Source: Zonotrichia leucophrys gambelii
Taxonomy: Eukaryota; Chordata; Aves; Passeriformes; Passerellidae
Reading direction: 5' to 3'
Assembly: GCF_028769735.1 (NCBI RefSeq)
Contig: NC_088169.1
Span: forward strand, 40,834,729 to 40,898,728
Length of the DNA: 64,000 nucleotides
Positions 38,401 to 50,400 of this stretch are shown here, piece by piece. Numbering within the stretch: position 1 is the stretch's first letter; each line of letters opens with the position of its first letter. Under the pieces are notes generated by a model. It worked only from the letters and a program-made list of their open reading frames with translations. It had not been told where the DNA came from and did not search any database. The position numbers and the translations under genes are program-made.

Positions 38401-41400
38401 GGAATTTTCATTAGCAAAGTATTTTATGTCTTCTTAACGTTGAAACATTTTTGAAGTAACTAAATATTTTTTAACATTTAAGTCTATAATTCAACATTTT
38501 TGTTAATGGCACTTATATAACCCACACTTTCAAAACAGAAGCATCATCTTCTAGTACCAGAAACGCCGTGGAAAAATCCGGAAAAAAAAAATCTGTCACG
38601 GTTAAGGCCTTTTGGTCTAACAGCTATAACATCCTCTGATTCTCTCAAAGGACAATGTAATATTTACTGGAATTTTCTGCAAAACTGTATTTTATATCAG
38701 TTGCAACTCTGACAGTTTTTTAAAGAGTGGTTTTCTGAAGAAAGCACTCAAAGTGAAGAGTGAGCTCTAAAAGGCAAAAGTACTTTTCTATAGTATCAAA
38801 CAATGTCCAAGAAGTCAGTGAAGTTCTATCTGCTTTTACCTCCCTTTGCAACAGAAAGCTTTGGGTAAAAGTTTCAACTGTCAGTTTTGAAAGTTCAACT
38901 TCCAGCATAACCATTATAGATCTTGTACTGAAAGAACTGATATGCCAAGTCAGAATTTTATTTTTAGCTTTTTTAGCCTCAGTGTTTCAACAAAATTAAT
39001 TTCAACAGCAACAAAAAAAGCATCCAACTGCCTCCAAAGGTCACTCACCACTATTCTAACACATTCCTATTTATAAACTCGGATCTTCATATCCATCTTG
39101 TGTTACCACAGCCTGAAAATCTAGTTCTTCTTGCAATAAGTACTTTAAAAAGACAGATTTCATTGCACAGCTCTGTGCTCTGTATTAGCAAAAGAAAGCT
39201 TGAAAATGTGAGCCAAGTGCATGTGTTACAGTGTCTTCATAGTGTCAGAGTAGCATTGAAAGTTATAGCACACAGAGTGGGCTATTAGCCTGAAATCCAA
39301 AACCCACAGACTTTTTTAGTGCCACACATCAAGACAAATGGCATGACCACCCCAAACTCTGCTTCACCCCCACTTACACAGTAGTACTGTTAGCCAAGCT
39401 CCTCTCAGGCAGTTACAACTTTTAAACAACAAATGTTATTGACAAAGGCATGCACAGGGACTAATCACCAAATAGAGACCTCAATATCAAAAACTTATAC
39501 ACACTACAGCCCATTTGCAAGTTCAGATGATTTGGATAAATTGCCCTCAGTTTGCATTTAAGATCAAGCAGAATTCCATCAGTTGCAGATGCCACTAGAT
39601 TTGGCAAAATTTTTCTTCAGCTTGCCACAAAGCACACGCAGTTTACAGCCACACTGTCAACAAGAACCTGCTGTTCTGACTGTAGTGAGAAGTCTGTCTT
39701 TAATGTAAATTTAGCCTAATTTAAAATCACCAGAAGTTCACTTCCTGCGTTATCATAGGTACTTAGTGCTTCCACTGTTTCTTGATATGGAAAGGGAAGT
39801 GTACTGTGAATTTTTCAGCCTTCAGAGCTCAAACCATTTCTGTCTCTGGTTTGATTTACAATAGGCTTCTCTGCAAAAGTAAATAACCTTACACCAGAAT
39901 TTCAACTTTGGCTCAAATTCATCCATCCAAGAGATCTAATCCAGCCTCAGAAATTACATGAGGCTTAAAATGGCATTTTATTTGCAATTTCCTAATTTAT
40001 CAAACAATAAAGATCATTTCTACAGACTTTTGTTCTCAGTCTGAGCATCTATGTTCAGAATAATTCTATGCTTTCCTTTAAACTGAAGAGATACAGGATA
40101 TCACAAGTCCATGAATTCCCCAATTACAGATTATTTCAAATCTCAGGGTAGCCCATATTTGTATTTCAATATCATGGTTAATTTAAAAGCTGTATGATTT
40201 TGACCTATATACCTTACAAAGAATTTTAACTCATTAATCTCTGTAACACTGTCTAAGTTGATCAGCACTGAGCTATTTTCCTTAAAACCCTATCAAATAT
40301 CTTCTGTTTGCAAAATTCCTTATTAGTCTCCACTTCATCTTGCTGGCAATTGCTGTCTGGCTAAAAGAGTCAGTTAATTCAGGTCTCAGCAAAAATTCAT
40401 GGATTCACAGATCAATAACTTACATTTGTATATAGACAATACCAGTAATGGCACAGTAAGAGTAACTAGTTTGGTTTCTTACCTGCAAGATTCCAGGCAG
40501 CAAGTCTGCAAAATGTTTTAGAAGGGGAGCATTGAGCTCATTAGCAAGCACAAATGCAGCTGCAGCTCTAGCAGACAAAGTCTTGATCTAAAAGACATGA
40601 TTGAAGAAATAAATGTGGGAAACTAGTACTGAATCATGCCTCTGCTAGTTTTTAACACGGGATTTTAAATTTTACTTCAAATTAAGGTAAAGTGATAATG
40701 AAGACTTTCAGCATCTACATTGTCTATAAAAAGTTTATCATATGAGGTGGCAAGTAGTCCCTAGGTTTGCTTTTTTGTTTTGGTGGTTTTCATTTAATGA
40801 AAGAGGAAAAAACCCTATTGTTTTCAACTTCTATCAAAACTTCAAATGTGCATGCAAGTGTCAGTCTCATTTTTCAAGAAGTGTGTGCTAAGTGTTTAAG
40901 ACATTCCTCTTTAAAGGCATGACTTGTGGTACTTTAGAAAATGTTATTCAGTTGACTTTCAAAGGTCAGAAAAAGTAATCCTTGGGGGAGCAGCAAACTG
41001 AACCCATATATCACAGCAGGGTTCCCTATCCTTGCCCAGCATTTTCCATAACAAGAGAAACATTTTCAAAGTACAATTCTCAGCACAAATCAATTAATCT
41101 GAAGCCTTCCAGAAAAGCAAGGCTTGCTTACACACCCTTAGAGCAAAACATGCACAAACAGTTCAAGGAGCTGTTGTATATTCAGAATATTGAGACATAC
41201 CATGTCCCATCTATATACAGATACTGTATGTAGAGAGATGACAAACTTACACTGCTAAACACAAAGGTCAGAAAGAGAATTTAACTTGGAGTTTCTGACC
41301 CCTCAATGCTGCTGGCTAAAACCCCATCTGCCTGGGCCACTGCAACTGGGTTTCTCCAAGCACAACTAGGCAAGAATCTGGGCCTAAACCACGCAGATAT

Positions 41401-44400
41401 GGGCAGCCAGTCAGCTTTAGGACCACAAAAGGGTCTGAGCCTTTGGTTTGCAGCAGGCACAGTCAAAACTCTCTATGCACATCATTTTCAGGTAATGCAA
41501 TTCTCTGATTGAAATCTATGGTTTAAGCTTTATGTTTGAGACTACTGCACTGGGTTTCTATGCTCAGAACATACTAAAATTCCAAAGAACATAAAGGTTC
41601 TTACTGAGGGATGTTCCTGATCTTGCATACACTGAACCAGCATTCTCTTAATGACATCCAAATAGTGCTGCTGTTGATTCCCAAAAATCCCAGGAAAATT
41701 CCTAAGGATAAGACCAAAGCATTAATAAAAGCTGACACAAGTTAAGGCTAAACTAGTATGTCAAACTTATCCATTAAGTTCCAGACTGTAACTGTACACA
41801 TTTGAGTTAAGTAAGCCAATACAAGAAACTAAATTAAATAAATATGATTGCTAGTTAATTACATTGTGAGAGTTTTTCCTTCATTTTCAGACATGATTAG
41901 GCTATCCTACAAAAATGTAGCTTACCAGAAAATATGTAGAGCAGCCTCACGCAGTCCCACATTCTGAGAGCTGACAGAGTCAAATAAGAATTTCAGAACT
42001 TCTGGCCACTGGTTGTTGCCATCTTCATCTACATTAAACACAACAAAGTTTAGGATAAGCAAACTTCAGAATGGTGAGATATCAGTGGGGCAGGAAAACC
42101 AGTCATCACTGACTCCCTGATCTGAAGATGTACCTAAGTCACAATGTAAAATATTGTGAAATGTTTAATCTAAAAACACTCCATAACAGAAGGTGATCTC
42201 TGTTTACTGCTATATAGCAACACTCAAAAAAGAAACTGATGCAATGTTCAGCATAATTCATGACAATTTACACAAAACTGGATTCATAAACCTTAATACA
42301 ATCTCACCTAAACTTGAGCAATTTAAAAAGCAGAGTTTAAGAATCTTATTTTCATCTGGTCAAGGATAGTGTAAACAAATATTAGGTTCTATTATAAGCC
42401 ATGGAATTAGTTAGCACATCATGTGCAAAAGCCTAAACAGAGATACAAACACAACCACTATCAATACATAAACATTTTACTATAGTATCAACTTAGATAA
42501 ATAAAGTACCTATTAAATTCCTGGCCAATTCAGCGACTATGTCACATATTTTCTTCCTCATAGTGGACTGCCCTTCTAACTGGATAAAGAGCAGCAATTC
42601 ACTCTTGACTGATGTCTGATCCTCAGGTGACAGAGCTGGGTAAACTTCTTCAAATGCAGATGACAACAGGCGGCGCAGAAGGACAGCTGCCATCTGCCGA
42701 GCCTGTTAGGGAGAAGTGTGTGTGTGTGTTAAATGTTTGGCATGATCATCGTGCTCCTGCAAGGGAACACCCACACGTGCTCCCAAATGACAGTTCCATG
42801 GTGTACACTTTTTGGTCAATGGAATACCTCTCAAGCAACAGATGACTTTACCATAGTAAAGAAACATCAGCTTACAACCATGTTTCTGACAATTACAGCC
42901 CTACAAAGAAATAATGACAGTACTGAGGTATTCAGGCTTTTTCTATAGCTGAACCTCAGAAATATTTTGTGGCAAGTTAAGAACTTAGCTGTGCTATTGA
43001 AAGATCTTTAAAGCATGAATTCTTTCTATTTTAAATAGCCTAATGTGGTCATTATAATCCAGACAGTTTTTTCTGGATTAAAAAGGGACTTATTGGGGCA
43101 ATTTTGTCAGATAATTAATCTGTAAACCCTCCTTCACATTCTCAAATAACTAAACCCAAATCCAAGTCAAACCAAAGCTTTCAGTGTTTTGTAGGTGTAT
43201 GATGACACTTTAAACTTGAACTTAAGCATAGGAACCTCAAAATCACATATTACAATCTTGTATCCTGTATGCATACACCTATTTTACAACAGTATAATTT
43301 CTATATCCATCTTCATTTACAATTGTACAAGAACTAGAAGCAAAAAATACAATTAATTCAAAATTAATAGAGCGACACATGCAGTAAAGGCAAAAAGACA
43401 CATGAAGCTCTCTGAATAACTTAACAGAATGTTCACCAACTGGTGTTTAAGGACACACAGTAATTAAAGATCACCACCCAAACTTCTAAAGTTTAACACA
43501 TGTAACAAAACCTTATGTGTGCTAAATTCTCGCAAAAAATAATCCAAACTCAATTTTTTCCTAAGACATTCTTATTTAATGTGCAAATGAATGGCAGTTT
43601 TATTTATAAGGCTTTCAAATTCAAAACTCTGCAAGGAGCAGCAAAAGTAATCAATTCCAATTTCTCAATAGTGTTACTGACATTACCATAGATGTGAAAC
43701 ACCAAGTGCTGCTAAGTGTCAACTTCTAACATACCCTGTAATTATCAGGTATTGCTAAAATCCAAGATACTATTCTTATGTTCTGCAGTCTCCAGACTCA
43801 CTGTGTCTTTTTATAATCTACCCAGCTCTCTTCTGTACAGCTGAAGAGTACTGCACACAAAGTGTCTCTGTAGCAGCAGAAGGAAAGGACTAGAACTGGA
43901 CCCAACTCTATCATTTCTTATCTCCTGGTCACCATCTCCAGTAGGGACTAAGGCCACCACATATGCAGGCTTAGCTCTTCCCTAGCAGATGTAAGGAAGG
44001 CAGCAGCTCAACAGTCACAGGGCCCACCTGTGCTGCAGCTCCCATGAGAAGCCAAGATTCTCCAGCAATATTGTCACAGAGGAATGTGAGTTCAAAAGGA
44101 TGTTCTTCCCCCACTGTCTGTGGGAATCTCACTAACAATGTGTCCAAAAACTTTCATGGTACCAAAATATAATAATATCTTTCTTTCTCCCATCCCTTGG
44201 AGCACCAATATTGGGAAAGATTAAATTTTTCTTCATTAGTATGGTAAACTTACATACAAATGCCTTGAGTGGGGAGCAAGTTCACTGGAACTAAACAGGG
44301 CACAAACTCTGGTGTTGTCTTCCCTTAGTGGCATCGTGTTTCAGTGAGGATTCCCTGACACCTGATAATGACTGAACTCACATTATATTATGTTCTTTCA

Positions 44401-47400
44401 TGAAGTACTAACAGGTGGACAGTCAGGGGACAGAGGTGAAGACTACATGCTTTATGAAAACAAGGATAAGAATTTCCAACTCTGAAGAATTTAAAATATT
44501 AGAAGACTAATAAAAAGGCTGACTGCAAAGTAAAAACACAAGCAGTAAGGCAAGCAGAAAGACACAAGACCAGCACTACACGGATTATCTCCTGGTTATA
44601 GCTACTAGCTTAGGAAAAAAAACAATCTCCAAAATCCCCAAAGCAAATTCAAGTGTTTTAAGGAGTGACAAACTGACTACTGACTTCTAATAATAAAAAA
44701 TGGCATCTTTTCCTCAGCAGATACTCACTTACTTAGGAAAACTATAATTGTCAATTTAATTATTACAAACATGGCTGAATTAATGGCACTTCCAGGGCTG
44801 TTTCCTCTACTCTAAGAAACAATCTATGTATTTTCCACAGACCTCAAAGGTTCATTAAGTTTAAGTATTCCAAAATATGTACTTAAACAAGCATTTTAAA
44901 ATTCTGCAATTTAGTAGCAATAGTTTTTAATGAAGAGAGGAATATAAAGCATACATCCCCAAAGAAGGAATTCCAGTTACCAATGAAGCATAAAGAGAGC
45001 ACATTTTTTCCCAGCATTGGGTCTTCTGCATGTCCAAATTACTGAGATGCTCACATACAACTGAAGTGTTAAAGTTATTAATATAAGTAGTCATATTAAA
45101 AAGTAGTCATAATACTCAAATTTCAACATACTGCTTCTGATTAGTAGAATTTATAGCGTGTTAAAAATGTTTTAGTATTTTAGGGATGAAGGAAATAAAG
45201 CATAAGAAGAAAATCAAATCAATTTGCTGAGCAGGGCAGCAGCAGAATTATAACAGCAATCTGGGATGCCATGCTCTCCACTAATATTCAAAGCACCCAC
45301 ATAACACTACATATTTTATAACAAAAAGTTTGACTATCTTGTGTAGCAGTGTTACACTGAATTTTACTTTTGTTTTATTGTTCAAGTCCTCAAGGACGAA
45401 AACATGCAGAGATGGAAGTAAAGAACATTTAGCACATGGTTCAAAGATGGACTTGTCATTCAGAGATCTAGTCCAATGTGGAATTCAAAGCACAGAGTGC
45501 CCAAGGTCCACAGACAACTCAAAGGCAGAATTGTGGTGCATCTTTGGGCTGCCTTCCTTCCCAAAGGCTAAACAGGGAGCTGTCCACAACAGCAGTCTTC
45601 AAACTGGGAAATGCATCCCTTCATGTGACCATATGGGCAGAGGTCTGGGAGAGGTCAGGGGCCCCCAAGAAGGCTGTGAGTACAGCAGAAACAGTTTTAC
45701 AGAGCATTTGTTATTTTACTAGTCATCTCTAAATTAGGACACAATCAAAACCTGCCAAACCAGAGTTAACTAAGAAAAAACAAATGAAGGGGAAAATGCA
45801 GAACTTCTGCTCCTCTCAAAGATTTATGTGGTAAATCAAAAATGCAAAGTAACAGTCTAAAATATTTAAGTCCTACAAATAAAATAAATCAATTCAGCTG
45901 TGAATATATATCATCTTTCTGTAGAGCTCTTTAAAATGCAGTTGCATAGAAAGTAGTCAAAATTTCATAACAATGAGACTACAAATGCAGGATGTAAGGA
46001 CAAGCCCCTCCTCAGACTGGTGTACAAACTTGCACATCACCTGGCACAGAAGTGTTCTAGCTGCTAAGTCAGATGCTTCCCTCCACTTCTGTGAACAGTG
46101 TTACTTTGCTATTAGGAAAGTGTGAAATAAGAACAGAGGAAAGAGGTGAATATTTCCATAGTTTAGGCATCTGGTTAGGTAGGAGAAAAGCTGTTACACA
46201 GTTAGTTAAAAGAGTTATTCCAAATCTGGCTTAATGGTGTTTTCTATTCCAAATACAAGGGGTACTTGGGAGCACGACCTGCATCCCTGTTTCTCCATTT
46301 AATTGCCAAAACTACTGGGTTGCAGAGGCAGGACTTCCCCAGCTGCTGTCTAATAGTCCTACAAGTCTTGTGCTCTCTACAACACAGACACAACTCATGC
46401 AAACAGGATGGGCATTTTCTTCATCCTAGTTTTCCTGCAAGGAGGTAAAGCAATACAAAGGCTTCAAGATGAAGAGGGATCTGAACCCAGCTTCCACATA
46501 GCCTGGACAAGGCACATTTAAAGTTCTGAAGCTCCTTCCAGCATCCTGTGTTTGGTGGCACCAGTACATTCACTGTGCTCAGAGAACACATGCCAGGCCC
46601 AAAGCTCTATCCACTGGTGACATGCAATATTCTGCTCAGCATTTGGATCTCTATAAAACACATGCAGAAATCACCTGTTGACACCAGCACCACATTAAAC
46701 ACACACAGAATGCTTCCCAGCATATGCAGTGTTTATATGCAGCGTTTAGATTGAGCATGGGGATTACTTCACTTAGGCTCTAATTAGGCTACTAAGTAGT
46801 TGGATTTACAGGGAAGAGGTTGTAGGTTTTATTAATCAGGATTTTTTGAGTCCAGCACCTAATGCTTACTTAGGGTAAGAGCTAACATTTAAACCTTTCT
46901 CTGAGTAATCCATTGGTAAAGTTAAATGTCAAGATATTCTGCAAATGTTAGCCTTTGATGTCTTTGACAAAGTAACTTCCATAGGTGAAAAGTTTCTTTT
47001 GTACTTTGCAAGTCAGAATCCAAGTCATTGGCAAGATTTTTAAGTTTTACACTGGGCTATTTCCTTAGCTGATGTAAAGGGAATAAAATCAGCAAACACA
47101 TGAAACAAGTATTTATTTATACTTTGTAGTAACACTGCTCTACATTTTTTTATCATTTGAAACATCTTAAAGGAGCAAAAAGGAAAACTAGATTCCAGTT
47201 GCTAGTATAATATTGAAGGAGTCTGTCAGAAGAACACAACACTGTAGATTGATAAGCATCAGTATGGGTGAACTGATACTTTCTTAGCATTAAAAAGCAC
47301 AAACAGCAACTAACTCTTAACTGAATACAGTCTGCCAGAAGAGGCTGTTATTCATAGAGAAAAAGCACACTTATGCTCTTATAATATTGTTCAGAAATTG

Positions 47401-50400
47401 CTTAGGTGACTCTAAAATTTGTAATATCTTGAAAGTTTAGTACTTCTCTGCTCTGCATATCCAAGAGAATAATAGTTTTACCAGTAAGTACTTTAAATGA
47501 TTGCTAAAGTTGTGAGCCTTACAAAACCAAGGAGTAACTAAAAGGCACCCTTACTTTATGCCCAGATTAAAAAAAATGTATAATATTTAGACTACTCTCC
47601 ACTCATTCCATAATACTGCCAGATAACTTAAGAAGCACTCTAAGTTTCAGACAACACACAAGTTTAATGTTTAGGCACGGGATTCCAAGTAGAAATCACT
47701 TCTCAACTGTAACTTGAAGAAACAAACATGACAGTAAGTCACCTACTAGTTATACACTTAATGGAAAATAACTCATTGAGCAAAGCATACAACAGAAAAC
47801 AATGGAGACTCAAGCAGTTGCTTACAAAAAAACTATTCCTGAAACTAAATATGCTGCACCACAAATCTCAGCTAGTGAAATGGGCATGCAACAATCAAGA
47901 CAAAAAGAAGACTGATCCCTCTACAAATGCGCAGTAAATTATGATGCTTCAGTGAACACCAAACTTGCTCATTTATCCCAAAATGATCAGCACTGATTTC
48001 TTCCCCTCTTCTCCAGGTCCCCTTGAAAATCTGCACAAATCCAAGGTTATTGAGGCATACCTCCTCGGGAGTAGCATTGTTCCTGATTGCCTGCAGGAGG
48101 TAAGTGATCTTTGATGGGCCTGGAATAGTCTCGTAGGTCTCCTGCACAAAAAGAGATGCAGCTCACTGTAAACGTTTATTAGAAAGCATGTGTTAAGCAC
48201 TAATATGAAGTGACTCTCCTTTTAAAAACATCAGTATCCATCCAATTTAAAAAAAAATAACATAGAAAAAAGAAATGAAACTTAGCAAAATAAAACTGTA
48301 TGACCTACTATAAAATTATGAGTAAAATCTTAGTTATCTGGTAACATCTGCCATCTTAGTTATCTGGAATGATCTACATATGCATGGTCACTTAGGAGAT
48401 TAATTAAAAATATAAATAGAACATAAACTTGTACAAATACAACATACAACAAATGTCCTACTGGGAATCCATCATAGCTTTTATCATATTAACAAATTAA
48501 GAACTTTGGAAGCCTGAGACTGAGCTGTGACCAACAGCTTAATAATCACAGACTAATGTATAGTCCAAAAATTGGATCAGTTCTGGGTTTGAACCTTTTT
48601 AAAACTTTTACAATGTTATGTGGCACCCACATGTCTCAACCATACATTCTGTATAAGAATGTCTTATTTTTAAACTCCTGCCTGAATCTCAGAAAGAGAA
48701 GCTGTTTAGTCTCCTCCTTAGGAAAACCCTCTTAACAAAATGAGAAGTTTAATAAGTTCAGTAACATGCTCCTGGAATGCATTTTATACATGTCTCCTTT
48801 TTAAATTATATTGTTACTTAGAAGCTAGAGTGAAAACACAGAAAAACAACTTTTGCTATCCAAAACATGGTATATGAGTACATTTTGAAACAATGTTTTT
48901 TTAAAATATATTAAACCTATGTAGATAGGAGAAGCAAAATCACAAGCTCAAGAGCAACCCCTCATAACATCTAGAAATAGTTCTACACTTAGTAACTCTG
49001 AGTTACTTTTTGCTGACAATCTGGGAGATTAATTACTTCACTCTTTCCAAATTTTCATTATCCCATCCTGAACTCAAGGACTGAGCCCATTCTGCAAAGC
49101 TCAGGTTCATTTGTATCAGTTCTCTGCCGGCCTACTTCCTCTTTCCAACTCTGCACCAGCTCCTTCCAGTCCTCCAACAAACTTACCCACCTTGACAGGA
49201 TACCTGCTATTGTCAATTAAGCAGTTTTGCATTTAATATTAGACATCATCTTCCTCCCTTTCTGTACCTGCTTCCTAGTAGGCCTTCTTCACAGAGTGAA
49301 TCCACATTTTATATTCTCCCTAGTTGCCAACATACACTCACAGTCAATGAGACTCTGAATCCCCAATGAATCCCTGCATTTAATCTAATCATTTCATGGA
49401 GACTGCAAAATTAAACGAGGTTTAGGGTCAGAATAGAAAGTCTTTCTCAGGTTAACCTCTTCCATGAATGCATATGTTTATACTGCACTTTAATCTACAA
49501 ATCCAAAAATTAACACAGAAACACAAAGGTTCCCTAAACCCAGGCCCAGCACAGACTTGTTATGCTTTCACAGACAACTGAAGCACAGTAAAAGCTGGCT
49601 TCCCTCATGTCAATTCTGATCACCATAAAATTCTATTTTGAGTTGTTTAACTCACTAAAAATGGCAGCAACCTAAGCAGTTGTTCAATGGTATAACTCTG
49701 CCAATTCTGTAAACTGGATTCAGAGGATGCTAAAGCCAAGGGGCACAAGGGATACATGGCCAAACACAGAACCTTCCCTCTGGGCTGCTGGGAGACTTCT
49801 TGGTTGGCCCTACCCATCTTACCACCAGCCTTGCCTAAACTCTAACTATGTAGCTGGATCCTGCTACATTTCACTGTGTTCTTTCAGCTTACAATTAGTT
49901 CCCCAGTTATCTTATACAGAAGTACACATTTCTCACACACCATGACCAACTTTCATAACAAGTGCAAGAAAGTATCTATCCTCTGTACTTGCTACCCATG
50001 TTCTCTCAAACCCGAGAAATGCTTTTTAAAAAGGAGCATAAAATCACCAAAACAAAGTAATCAAAAGTTTCTCTATTAGAAGGCAGACACACAATTAAGA
50101 ACACAGGTTTTTATAGTCAACAGACAACACTCCAGGATGGATGGTAAAATAAACCAACCAGATTTCAGCCAACTAGTCAGGTTAAGTTATGAGCATGCTA
50201 GCTCATACACATAATCACAGAATGTTTTGGGCTGGAAGGAACATTAGAGACCATCTAGTTCCAAACCCTCTGCCATGGGCAGGGATACCTTCCACTAGAC
50301 CAGGTTACACAAAGCCCCAGACAACCTAGACTTAAATACTTCCAAGAATGGGGCATTACAGCTTTTCTGGGCAGCCTGTTCCAGTGCCTCAACATTCTCA

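Noticed and set aside
45330..45732. Two overlapping plus-strand frames (130 and 84 codons) in intron 2
   Set aside because: No recognisable motif, no splice or promoter context, and two frames open at once, which suggests chance.
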